Assembly (NCBI GenBank): GCA_050733935.1
Contig: JBOHUC010000096.1
Location: 1 to 9,977, forward strand
DNA: 9,977 nt
Source: JBOHUC01 sp050733935
Lineage (GTDB): Bacteria; Eisenbacteria; RBG-16-71-46; DASYSL01
Direction of reading: 5' to 3'
A program made the position numbers and the translations under genes. Of this stretch, positions 1 through 7,516 are shown one piece after another (position 1 is the first letter of the stretch; each line of letters begins with the position of its first letter). Below the pieces are notes generated by a model that was not told where the DNA came from, searched no databases, and saw nothing but the letters and a program-made list of their open reading frames with translations.

Positions 1-898
1 CCTTGCGCCAGGAGACGTTGAAGCGGTTCCGCGCGACGGCGTGCGCCTCGCCGGCCCAGATCTCGACCTCGAAGTCGAACGATCCCGGCGGCAGCGTCGC
101 GACCTCGAACCCCACGCGGCCGGCCCACGCGCCCGGCTCGGTGATGGTCGTCGAATCGGCGACCGCGAGCAGGCGTCCGTCGTTCGCCCGGACGCGTGCG
201 ACCACCGTGCACGGAACGGCCGTCGCCTGGGGGGTGTTCCGGACCTCGAAGTAGGTGCGCACGAAAGGCGCGTAGAGTCCGTACGTGCGGTCGGGATTCG
301 GGAGAACGGGCGTTCCGCCCGCCACCCGGGCGAAGCGGTCCGCGTTCTCGGTCGAGTCGAGCGCGGACATCGGCCAGACAAACAGCGGCTGGCTCACCGT
401 GAGCCCTTCCGCCGCGTAGCCGCGCACCTGGAGGAGCCCCTCCGCCACACCCTTCTCCGGGACCTTCCGGCCGACGTACGCGAGGCCGCGCTTCTGCCGC
501 TGAAGGTCCTCGAGGCGGACGATGATCTGATGGAATCCGGGCGGCACGCGAAACGTCTGGAGCAGGAGATGTCCCGGGCTCCAGCCGCTCGACGCGCGCG
601 GGGGCGCGAGCACGGTGAACTCGCGCTTCTCGGACAGCTCGGGCTTTCCGAAGCGCGTCCGAAACTCGACGGTCAGGCGAAGCTGGCCGACGAGCGAGTC
701 GCCGCGATCGAGATAGCGGAGCTGGTCACCCGGAATGCGAAGGGCCAGGTCGAGCCGCGTGCGCCCGTCGTCGCCCGGCGCGGTGACCGCATCGGTGATG
801 AAAAGGAGACGACCCTCGCTGCGCCAGGGCAGGGGCCGCTCCCGATCGGGATCGATCCCTGCGTCGGCGCGGGTGCCCCCGAATCCCGCAAGCAGCAC
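1..898 (-). CDS. Exported beta-rich protein resembling the N-terminal part of GWxTD-domain proteins (3' end off window)
   Basis: The minus-strand frame is open from 1336 to the window edge and reads as a credible protein, without a stop, from the end of the PorV-like gene onward. It starts with a hydrophobic run (LAVLLPVLLAGFGG) ending in TRADA, a plausible signal peptide with cleavage near codon 878. Beta-strand-rich sequence follows: LRIPGDQLRYLDRGDSLVG, then EKREFTVLAPP, a PPGFHQIIVRLEDL segment, LTVSQPLFVWP, LPNPDRTYG, FVRTYFEVRN, and FNVSWRK at the edge. This order (IP...L strand, PG-x-x-x-L-x-x-x-D, L-x-V-S, PNP-x-R-x-Y, YFEV) matches my memory of the region before the GWxTD domain in FCB-group lipoproteins and exported proteins. 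The GWxTD motif itself would lie off the window, so the family call is tentative while coding status is firm. The start is unresolved: GTG at 898 is the only canonical start after the upstream stop, but it would cut the signal peptide. The gene directly follows the PorV-like gene and is probably in the same operon. Confidence 0.72.
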   Translation of the reverse strand, partial: MLLAGFGGTRADAGIDPDRERPLPWRSEGRLLFITDAVTAPGDDGRTRLDLALRIPGDQLRYLDRGDSLVGQLRLTVEFRTRFGKPELSEKREFTVLAPPRASSGWSPGHLLLQTFRVPPGFHQIIVRLEDLQRQKRGLAYVGRKVPEKGVAEGLLQVRGYAAEGLTVSQPLFVWPMSALDSTENADRFARVAGGTPVLPNPDRTYGLYAPFVRTYFEVRNTPQATAVPCTVVARVRANDGRLLAVADSTTITEPGAWAGRVGFEVATLPPGSFDFEVEIWAGEAHAVARNRFNVSWRK

Positions 899-956
899 GG
901 GCAGGAGGACCGCCAGGGTCGCAAAAGAGCTCCGGCGCGAAGCCGTGGCGGAGCCC

Positions 957-1901
957 TTAGAAACGGATGCGGAGCGAGAGGCGGTGCGCGGCTCCCAGCG
1001 TCTGCATGTCCGTGTACGCGTAGTCGAAGTTCGCGTTCGTCTTGAGCGCCGAGATCGGGAACCGGACACCCGCTCCCGCGGCGAAGGCCTCGGTGTCATA
1101 GTTGAAATTATAGCCGCCCCGCAGGTACAGGTAGTCCTTGAACGAGTACTCGAGACCGGCGTTCACACGCTCGGAATTGTCCGGCGGATGTGAAAACTCG
1201 AACGAACCGAGGACCTTGCTCGAACCGGTGGTGATGAGATCGGCCGACGTTCCGACGCGGAAAACGGTCGGCACGCGGGCCTCGCGCTCGATGTACTGCA
1301 CCTGCCCGCCGATGTTCTGGATCGCGAAGCCGATCTTCATCCCGGCGACACCGACGTCGTACAGGGTGCCGAGGTCGAACGTGATCGTCTCCTGCGAGAA
1401 CTCGGCGAGACCGAAACGCACCAGGTTGATGTTCGCGCCGGCCGAGAACTTGTCCGTGAACGAGCGCGCGTACGTGAGGCCGAAGGACGAGTAGCCCGCG
1501 TCGAACGTCTCCCCGGTGCCCTCGGGGCGAAATGCGTCGCGCACCGGTTCCTCGTCGATGTAGAGCGAACGCGCATTGAGGGCAAACGCCCCCGGGATCT
1601 TGCCCAGACGGAACGCCACCACGGCCTGCGCGACGTTCACGTCGGCCGGCCACGCGAGGAAGTTCACCTGGACGTTGGTCTCGTCCTCGCCCAGCCGGGC
1701 GATGCCGGACGGATTCCAGTAGACCGCCGTTGGATCGTCCGCCACGGCGACGAACGCGCCGCCCATGCCGGCCGGGCGGGCGCCAATTCCGATCTTCAAA
1801 AACTGGCCGTCGAACGTCCCGACCTTCTCGAAGATCTCGGCCGCGTGCGCCGGTCCCGCCGCGATCAAGAGGGCAGTCAACGCGATCCCGATGCGCTTCA
1901 C
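957..1901 (-). CDS. PorV/PorQ-family outer-membrane beta-barrel protein
   Basis: The product has 314 residues. A signal peptide occupies residues 1-20 (KRIGIALTALLIAAGPAHA, cleaved after AHA). Residues 39-66 carry the hallmark of the PorV/PorQ (UPF0164-like) family: GIGARPAGMGGAFVAVADD, then TAVYWNPSG. The rest is alternating barrel sequence (FSAGANINLVRFGL, YLYLRGGYNFNYD) and ends in LSLRIRF, with the terminal Phe typical of Bam-assembled outer-membrane proteins. PorV of the type IX secretion system is an outer-membrane barrel that binds C-terminal sorting domains of cargo and shuttles them to the attachment complex. Other members of this family are poorly characterised. The start is GTG at 1901, chosen because a very strong Shine-Dalgarno lies 7 bases upstream and the signal peptide begins there. 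The gene lies 55 bases after the gene for a protein with a sorting-type C-terminal domain, which supports a shuttle role by inference. The family call is secure; the exact role is not. Confidence 0.92.
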   Translation of the reverse strand: MKRIGIALTALLIAAGPAHAAEIFEKVGTFDGQFLKIGIGARPAGMGGAFVAVADDPTAVYWNPSGIARLGEDETNVQVNFLAWPADVNVAQAVVAFRLGKIPGAFALNARSLYIDEEPVRDAFRPEGTGETFDAGYSSFGLTYARSFTDKFSAGANINLVRFGLAEFSQETITFDLGTLYDVGVAGMKIGFAIQNIGGQVQYIEREARVPTVFRVGTSADLITTGSSKVLGSFEFSHPPDNSERVNAGLEYSFKDYLYLRGGYNFNYDTEAFAAGAGVRFPISALKTNANFDYAYTDMQTLGAAHRLSLRIRF

Positions 1902-1908
1902 TCTGATT

Positions 1909-1918
1909 CCTCCTCCTC
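1909..1918 (-). promoter_or_regulatory. Strong ribosome binding site of the PorV-like gene
   Basis: The minus strand reads GAGGAGGAGG followed by 7 bases (AATCAGA) and the GTG start at 1901. It is the strongest Shine-Dalgarno in the window. It decides the GTG start and may compensate for it. No promoter is visible in the 55-base gap to the upstream gene, so this gene depends on read-through from upstream. Confidence 0.85.
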
Positions 1919-1956
1919 TGTAAGGCGGCGCCGGTTGCGCCCCGCCCGTGTCCGCC

Positions 1957-4713
1957 TCAGCGGATGATGACGAACTTGCCCTGCGAAGTCTCCCCGCCGG
2001 CCTCGACGCTGAACATGTAGATCCCGCTCACCACGTCCTGCCCGTTGCGCGAGATCAGATTCCAGGTCGCCTGGCCATCCTCTGCATTCTCCTGCTGCGG
2101 CTTGCCGTTCGGCTGAACGTCGTCCGAGTGGATCGTGACCACGAGATCCCCGCTGATCGTGAAGATGCGGAGCGTCCATTCCCCCGCCGGCAAGTTGAAG
2201 AAGTCGACGTGCGTGCCCGTCGGATCGGACGCGCTCGGCGTGAGATCCCACTGCGAGCGCCCGCGATACGGGTTCGGCACGACGTAGACGTCGCCGCGCG
2301 AAGCTGCGGCCGCCGACTGGGGAATCACGCCCTGGTCCTCGGTCGCGGAGCGGCGGCCCTCCTGCTCGGCCAGCGTGCCGCGGCCTCCATCGGCACTGCG
2401 CTGACCGGACGAATCCTTGGCCGTGACCGAGTAAAAGTAGATGAAGCCGTTCAACACCTGGGGATCCTCGAACTTGTAGCGGCCGATCGGATACTTGGGC
2501 ACCCGCCAGGTGGGATCCACGCGTGGAGTCGGCGTGCGCAGTCCGGTCGAATAGTCGAGGTACCGCCGCGGAGCGGGATTCGAGAACAGCGTGTCGACCG
2601 CGGGGGGATTCGCAAGCAGCGGCGGACCGTTCGGATCGGCCGGATCCACGCACGTCCCGTTGACGAGCGCGGAACCCTCGCCGCACGGCGCGATGTCGTA
2701 CGGATAGATCCGCTGTCCGCTCTGGATGTTGAGGAGCACCGGCGCCACCGTCCCGAGCGTGTCGAAGGTGCCGTCCGCGGGGACGCTCGTGTCGACCGAG
2801 TCGATGAGCGGCGAGAGCTGGTCGTAGAGCGTGAACTCCGCGAGCAGCGCCCAGAGTTCCTCCCCCGGGCCCGACGATCCGACCGGCCGCGTGTAGTTCG
2901 AGGCCTTCCAGACCCGGTAACGCTTGATGTCGTACTCGCCCGAGGACGGGTCGGTCGTCGTCTCGCTCAAATTGTCCCACTCGAGGATCACGCGCTGGTC
3001 CGCCGGCGTGAGGCGAAGCGCCGGATTCGGCGGCGGCGCGGCCGCAACCCAGTTCCGAAGGAGCAGACCACGGACGCCCGTGCAGAAGTTGCAGTCGAGG
3101 TCGAACCACGTGACCTGGTCGTCGTGCACGGTGCGCGTCGTGCCGGCTTCGTCATCGCGGCAATCGGCCAACTCGAACTCCTCGCCGAGCGGCGCGGTGA
3201 GCCCGGTCTCGCGGCCGGTCGAGTCCGGCGTCGAGAATCCGGTCGGCGGGGCCACGTAGGCGCCGCGAAACGTCTTCTGGGCTTCGATCGCGTTGTCGAT
3301 CATGGCCCGGTAGCGATCCGGGTTCGGCATGGACGGATTCACCGGATCGTCGAGCGGCTTCGAGTAGTCGCAGCGCTGCACGGCGAGCGCGATCTGGACC
3401 TCGATCGTCTCCCCGTTCTCGAACTGGAGGAACGGACCCACCGAGCAGAGCGAGAAGTAGTCGTTCTTCGTGGATTCGTCCGGGCGCTCGATCGAGATGA
3501 GCCCGGTGACCGGATCGATCCCCGGATCCACGTTGGGGCCGCCCTGCGCCATCGCCTCGAAGCGCTCGATGTCCACGGTCGGCACGCCGCCCTGTGCGTA
3601 GGGGGTGCCGGGAAGATACGCCTTGTACATGCGGAACCCGACCCGACGCGGTCCCTTGACCCCGGTGGGATCGGTCGTGTGACCGAGCAGGAGGAAGCTC
3701 GAGCCGCCAATCGTCCGGCCCATGTCCCCTTCGTCGTCCACCATCGAGAAGCCGCGCACGTGGATCGTGTCATTCGGGCAGAGCACCGGGTTGAACCGCG
3801 GGTCGCGCGAGTCGAGCGGCTCGAAGAAGTCCCCCTGCGGGACGCGCGGATCCGGAAGGTCGTCCGAGAAGTAGCGGTCGGTCTGCACCGGACCGACGTC
3901 CTGCTCGACGAAGAAGCCCACGAACACCGAGTCGAGGGTGTGGCCCGACTGATTGATGACCTCGAAGTTCGCGGCCGTGAAGTCGTTGGAGCCCGGCACG
4001 GCGAACGCGTAGGTACTCTGCCGGACGAGCAGGCCGAACGGCACGTGCTTCTCGGCGAAGTTCGCGTTGACCGCCTGCTCGGTGTCGTCGCGGATCTCGC
4101 AGGCGAACATCTGCTGCGAGATCGCGGCATAGTCCTCGTCGGGAGCGCCGTCGAAGTCGTCGTCGCGGCCGTTCAGGAACTCCTCGTCGACTTTCGCACC
4201 CTGCGCGTCCGAGTCGCCGTCGTCGTTGAAGTCGCGTGCGCCGTTCACCTGACCGTCGTAGGACTGATAGATGCGGTCCTCGGGCGCGAGCGTCGGCGGA
4301 CGCCATTCCGTGTTGTGGCTCACGCGCCGGAGGAGCGCGGGATCCTGCGCCTCGGGGTTCTTGGCGGCGATCCAGAGCCCGATGAAGAACAGGTACTCGA
4401 CTCCCGAGGGTCCCGGCCACTGGCCCGAGGGATCCGACGAGTTCGCGGTGAACGGGTTCCCGAGCACGCCGATGTTGGTCGTCTTCATGTAGACGTTGCC
4501 GACCGTCGAGACGCGACCCGGCCCATTGATCTCGGGGACGGCCATCGGCCCCATCGGCCCGCGCGCACCGGAACTGCCCGCGCCGTTGATCGGCGTCGCC
4601 TCGTCGCCGGATTCCGGATAGACCCGGGGCCAGGCCGGCGCCGTGATGCCGGTCGTGAAACCGAGGAGGACGAGGAGGCCCAGGCCCCCTCTCATCGCGC
4701 GTCCGCGCTTCAT
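1957..4713 (-). CDS. Large secreted beta-rich protein with Ca-loop motifs, FnIII-like segment and C-terminal FlgD-Ig/T9SS-sorting-like domain
   Basis: The product has 918 residues. The N-terminus (MKRGRAMRGG then LGLLVLLGFTTGITAPA) is a signal peptide. Residues about 95-120 carry WPGPSGVEYLFFIGLWIAAK, a segment I associate with uncharacterised FCB-group secreted proteins. Residues 161-169 (DFNDDGDSD) and 184-192 (DDDFDGAPD) both fit D-x-[DN]-x-D-G-x-x-D, a thrombospondin-type-3-like calcium loop. Residues 562-605 (LTPADQRVILEWD and IKRYRVWKAS) look like a fibronectin-III fold. Residues 806-918 form the C-terminal domain: VYVVPNPYRG, LRIFTISGDLVVTI, ATWNLISRNGQDVVSGIYMF and GKFVIIR, the pattern of FlgD-Ig-like and type IX sorting domains. 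There are nine cysteines, including CNFC at 541-544. No enzyme active site is recognised. It is probably surface-exposed or secreted. ATG 4713 is preferred over ATG 4734 because only 4713 has a Shine-Dalgarno. The gene sits 40 bases after the receptor gene and before the PorV-like gene. C-terminal domain call: good; overall function: unknown. Confidence 0.88.
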   Translation of the reverse strand: MKRGRAMRGGLGLLVLLGFTTGITAPAWPRVYPESGDEATPINGAGSSGARGPMGPMAVPEINGPGRVSTVGNVYMKTTNIGVLGNPFTANSSDPSGQWPGPSGVEYLFFIGLWIAAKNPEAQDPALLRRVSHNTEWRPPTLAPEDRIYQSYDGQVNGARDFNDDGDSDAQGAKVDEEFLNGRDDDFDGAPDEDYAAISQQMFACEIRDDTEQAVNANFAEKHVPFGLLVRQSTYAFAVPGSNDFTAANFEVINQSGHTLDSVFVGFFVEQDVGPVQTDRYFSDDLPDPRVPQGDFFEPLDSRDPRFNPVLCPNDTIHVRGFSMVDDEGDMGRTIGGSSFLLLGHTTDPTGVKGPRRVGFRMYKAYLPGTPYAQGGVPTVDIERFEAMAQGGPNVDPGIDPVTGLISIERPDESTKNDYFSLCSVGPFLQFENGETIEVQIALAVQRCDYSKPLDDPVNPSMPNPDRYRAMIDNAIEAQKTFRGAYVAPPTGFSTPDSTGRETGLTAPLGEEFELADCRDDEAGTTRTVHDDQVTWFDLDCNFCTGVRGLLLRNWVAAAPPPNPALRLTPADQRVILEWDNLSETTTDPSSGEYDIKRYRVWKASNYTRPVGSSGPGEELWALLAEFTLYDQLSPLIDSVDTSVPADGTFDTLGTVAPVLLNIQSGQRIYPYDIAPCGEGSALVNGTCVDPADPNGPPLLANPPAVDTLFSNPAPRRYLDYSTGLRTPTPRVDPTWRVPKYPIGRYKFEDPQVLNGFIYFYSVTAKDSSGQRSADGGRGTLAEQEGRRSATEDQGVIPQSAAAASRGDVYVVPNPYRGRSQWDLTPSASDPTGTHVDFFNLPAGEWTLRIFTISGDLVVTIHSDDVQPNGKPQQENAEDGQATWNLISRNGQDVVSGIYMFSVEAGGETSQGKFVIIR

Positions 4714-4722
4714 CCGATTCCG

Positions 4723-4728
4723 CTCCTT
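4723..4728 (-). promoter_or_regulatory. Ribosome binding site that decides the start of the 918-residue protein
   Basis: AAGGAG on the minus strand lies 9 bases before ATG 4713. The alternative in-frame ATG at 4734, which would add seven residues (MDKERNR), lies upstream of this site and has only GC-rich sequence without a Shine-Dalgarno before it. The shorter form also gives a cleaner signal peptide. Confidence 0.8.
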
Positions 4729-4753
4729 GTCCATGGTGCCCGTGGTCCGCGCG

Positions 4754-7447
4754 TCAGAACGTGACGCCGATGCCGATGCGGATGTTCCGCCCTTCGGAGA
4801 AGACCCGGGGATCGTTCACGGCCACCCAGTCGTCCTCGCGGTCGCCGTTCGTGTCCTTGAGGTAGGCGCCGCCGGCCCGGCCGGTCTCCGTGTAATAGAT
4901 GAGGTAGTCGTTCCCGACCTGGTTGATGTACGGGTTCGGGAAGTTGCTCGGCGCCAGGTTCGCGATCGACTGCGAATCGAGCACGTTGCGCGCGTCCACG
5001 AAGAACGTGACGTTCTGGCCCCAGATCCGGAAGTACTTGTCGCCGATGATCGAGAGCACCGAGATGCTCGGCTGCCGGCGGGTGTTCGTGAACTTGGGAT
5101 CCGGACGGCGGTCGTTGCGGAACGTGGGCGTGTACGGCAGGCCCGAGCCGAAGGTCCACAGGAACGACACGCCCCACTTGCCCGGGTCGCGCAGGATCAG
5201 GTTCGCGTTCAGCGTGTGGCGCTGATCCCAGTCGAGGGCCTGCTCGGAGATCGGCAGGTAGAGCAGGTTGCCGTTCGCGAACTGGAGGCCCGTGTTCGGA
5301 TCCGACGCCACGCCGGTCGCGATCGAGTACGTGTAGTTGACCTCGGTCGAGAACTTGTGGCTGAAGCGCTTGACGAGCGAGGCCTCGAAGCCGCGCGCGG
5401 ACGCGTAGTCCTGGTTCACGAACACCGGCACGAGGAGCCCGGTCAGCGGATCGATCTCCTGGCGGACCGAGATGAGGCCGAAGATGTCCTTGAAGAACAC
5501 GGCGAACTGGCCGGAGACATCCTTCGAGAACAGGTGCTGCACGGCCGCCTGGTACGAGATGTTGGTCTCGGGCTCGAGATCCGGATTGCCGCGCACCGCA
5601 ACCGTCGACTGCGAGCCGCGGTTCTCGAACACGAAGCTTCGCTGCGGCGTCTGGAACGTCCAGCCGTAGTGGAACGACAGCACGTCACGGTCGGAGATCG
5701 GATACGCCACACCGAGGCGCGGCGAGATCTGCCGCTTGTAACGCCCGTTCGGCAGGTCCTCGTCGGGGATCTGCGGGCCGGGCGTGAAGATGTCGTAGCG
5801 CAGGCCGGCGTTGAGCACGAGGCCTTCGTACTCCCAGCGGTCCTGGACGAACATGGAGCCTTCGGGGTTGTAGTTCGTGAAGTCGGAGCGGTTCAAGCCC
5901 GGAAGCCCCTGCGCCTCCTGGTTCGGGAACTGCATCGAGACGAGCTCGACCGCGTTGTACACGGCTTCGAGGCCGGCCTTGAACGTGTGGCCCTTCCAGC
6001 GGGTCGTCGTGTAGTCGCCCTTCCCCGTCCAGGTCGTCGTGGCCTGGTTCGCGTACACCGGGAAGTCGCCGTGGGTCGCGAAGAACGGATCGAATTCCTG
6101 GTTGCCGAACCAGTAGCCCGGGGACTGGATCTGGTATTCCCACGGCTCCTGCGACGCTACGGTCGTCTCCGTGTCGAATTTGAAGCGCGAGAGCCGCACG
6201 GTGTAGACGTCGCGCGGCGTGAGGGAGTGCGTCCACACGGCCTTGAGCTGCTGGAAGCGGTTGTCGGTCGTCGGCACGTGGTCCGCCAGGTTCTCGTAGC
6301 GGAACGTCGAGTCCTCCTGGAAGAACGACCACCGCCCGTAGATGTCGCGGCCGGTCGATTCGTCCGTGGTCACCGACACGTAGCCCTTCCGGCTCCACAT
6401 GTGGTTGTACGGCGTCTGGATCGCGTGGTTGTTGATCGCCTCGAACGTGAGCTTCTGCGTTCCGCGTGGCCGGAAGGCGAGCTTCATGTTCGTATTGATC
6501 TGGTTCGACTGGCGGTTCCCGAGCGTGATGAAGTCGAACACGGTCCGCGTCGAGCGCGTCATGCCCGCGTCGAGATACGTGTCGCTGAACACGCCTTCGT
6601 AGGTCAGGAAGTAGGTCAGGTTCTTGACCGGAGTCGGTCCGCCGAGCCCCACGGTGAAGCGGTCGTAGTTGTTGTAAGTCTTCGTGTTCTCACCGTAGCG
6701 ATCGGTGTGCCACTGGACTTCGCCGCCGAACTTGTCGCCGCCCTCGCGGGTCGAGATGTTCACGATGCCGGAGAGCGCGTTTCCGTACTCCGCGTCGATG
6801 CCGCCGGTGAGCACGTCGGCGCCGGCGACCGAGAGGTTCGCGATCGAGGCCGCATTGCCGAACAGCGGATTCGAGACCTCGATGCCGTCGACCTGGTACT
6901 TGATCTCGCCGCTTCGTCCGCCGCGCACGTGGAGCTCGCCGCCGGTCGCGACGACGCCGGCCTTGAGGCCGACCGCTTCCTGCAGGTTCTCGACCGGCAG
7001 GTCGTTGAGCGCTTCGCCGGTGACCGTCTGCTTCGTGGTCGAGGACTTGGTGTCGATCAGTCGTTGCGCGGTGACGCGGACTTCCTCGATCTCCTTGACG
7101 ACCTTCTGCTGGCTGCCCAGGTTGATCGACCCCACGTCGTTCGCACCGGCGTTGACCGTGATCGACTGTTGCCGCGCTTCGTAGCCGGGGAGCTGCACCC
7201 TGAGCTGGTGCGTTCCGACCGGCACGGCGGTGATCGTGAAGTTCCCCTGGTCGTCCGTCTGCGCGCCGCGGCGCGTCCCGAGGACGATGACGTTCGCGAA
7301 GCCGCCCGGCTCCTTGCCGACCATGACGCGACCCTTGACGACACCCGTCGCCTGGGCGGCGGCATCACCGGCGAATCCGACGGCTAGCAGTGATCCGAGA
7401 ATGAGGAAGAAAGCGCTCACGCGCCTGACCTGGAACAGGCGTGACAT
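4754..7447 (-). CDS. TonB-dependent outer-membrane receptor with N-terminal carboxypeptidase-regulatory-like domain (SusC/CarbopepD_reg type)
   Basis: The product has 897 residues. The signal peptide spans residues 1-32 (FFLILGSLLAVGFAGDAAAQA). Residues 35-112 form a carboxypeptidase-regulatory-like beta-sandwich: GVVKGRVMVGKEPGGFANV, TDDQGNFTITAVPVGTHQL, LPGYEARQQSITV. A TonB-box-like segment, IEEVRVTAQR, lies at 120-129. The plug domain covers about 130-235, with LQEAVGLKAGVV, ELHVRGGRSGEIKYQVDGIE, and DAEYGNALSGIVNISTREGG. The remainder is a beta-barrel rich in aromatic strands, with the family-typical RGNPDLEPE at 619-626 and a terminal GVTF. Such receptors take up ligands across the outer membrane using TonB-ExbBD energy. 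The ligand cannot be deduced. A calcium-loop-like DTNGDREDD at 865-873 sits in the predicted last external loop. An in-frame extension of 68 residues up to 7651 is rejected because the promoter and the Shine-Dalgarno lie inside it. This is the first gene of the operon; no SusD-like gene follows. Confidence 0.95.
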   Translation of the reverse strand: MSRLFQVRRVSAFFLILGSLLAVGFAGDAAAQATGVVKGRVMVGKEPGGFANVIVLGTRRGAQTDDQGNFTITAVPVGTHQLRVQLPGYEARQQSITVNAGANDVGSINLGSQQKVVKEIEEVRVTAQRLIDTKSSTTKQTVTGEALNDLPVENLQEAVGLKAGVVATGGELHVRGGRSGEIKYQVDGIEVSNPLFGNAASIANLSVAGADVLTGGIDAEYGNALSGIVNISTREGGDKFGGEVQWHTDRYGENTKTYNNYDRFTVGLGGPTPVKNLTYFLTYEGVFSDTYLDAGMTRSTRTVFDFITLGNRQSNQINTNMKLAFRPRGTQKLTFEAINNHAIQTPYNHMWSRKGYVSVTTDESTGRDIYGRWSFFQEDSTFRYENLADHVPTTDNRFQQLKAVWTHSLTPRDVYTVRLSRFKFDTETTVASQEPWEYQIQSPGYWFGNQEFDPFFATHGDFPVYANQATTTWTGKGDYTTTRWKGHTFKAGLEAVYNAVELVSMQFPNQEAQGLPGLNRSDFTNYNPEGSMFVQDRWEYEGLVLNAGLRYDIFTPGPQIPDEDLPNGRYKRQISPRLGVAYPISDRDVLSFHYGWTFQTPQRSFVFENRGSQSTVAVRGNPDLEPETNISYQAAVQHLFSKDVSGQFAVFFKDIFGLISVRQEIDPLTGLLVPVFVNQDYASARGFEASLVKRFSHKFSTEVNYTYSIATGVASDPNTGLQFANGNLLYLPISEQALDWDQRHTLNANLILRDPGKWGVSFLWTFGSGLPYTPTFRNDRRPDPKFTNTRRQPSISVLSIIGDKYFRIWGQNVTFFVDARNVLDSQSIANLAPSNFPNPYINQVGNDYLIYYTETGRAGGAYLKDTNGDREDDWVAVNDPRVFSEGRNIRIGIGVTF

Positions 7448-7455
7448 AGTGCGGG

Positions 7456-7461
7456 CACCTC
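7456..7461 (-). promoter_or_regulatory. Ribosome binding site of the TonB receptor, partly in a hairpin
   Basis: GAGGTG lies 8 bases before ATG 7447. It fixes the start, because the upstream in-frame starts have no such site. The same bases can pair with CACC about ten bases upstream: within 7456-7472 the minus strand can form four base pairs, one C-A mismatch and two further pairs around a 3-base loop. Partial masking of the site is therefore possible. Confidence 0.7.
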
Positions 7462-7494
7462 TCCGAGGGGTGGCGGATGTGCAAGCCCAAGGCT

Positions 7495-7511
7495 CGCCAT
7501 GGGGGATGGCG
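7495..7511 (-). promoter_or_regulatory. Perfect stem-loop at the predicted 5' end of the operon mRNA
   Basis: CGCCAT, five C, ATGGCG on the minus strand: a perfect 6-bp stem with a 5-base C loop. It begins within a base or two of the transcription start expected from the promoter at 7517-7546 (about 7510). A hairpin at the very 5' end is a known way to slow decay of bacterial mRNA; that role here is inference. Confidence 0.5.
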
Positions 7512-7516
7512 GGACG

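Noticed and set aside
41..1045. Plus-strand open frame of 334 codons
   Set aside because: The minus strand here encodes a credible exported protein; the plus-strand product is Arg-rich and without domains.
1927..1941. Small hairpin between the 918-residue gene and the PorV-like gene as a terminator
   Set aside because: The stem has only 5 bp and no T tract follows, and the PorV-like gene has no promoter of its own, so a terminator here is unlikely.
1948..4764. Plus-strand open frame of 938 codons
   Set aside because: It is fully antisense to the 918-residue secreted protein. Its product is rich in Arg, Val, His and Glu with no domain, as expected for the opposite strand of a GC-rich gene.
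4643..7387. Plus-strand open frame of 914 codons
   Set aside because: It is antisense to the TonB receptor, whose domains are unmistakable. The product is low-complexity Arg/Val/Glu/Asp-rich sequence without motifs.
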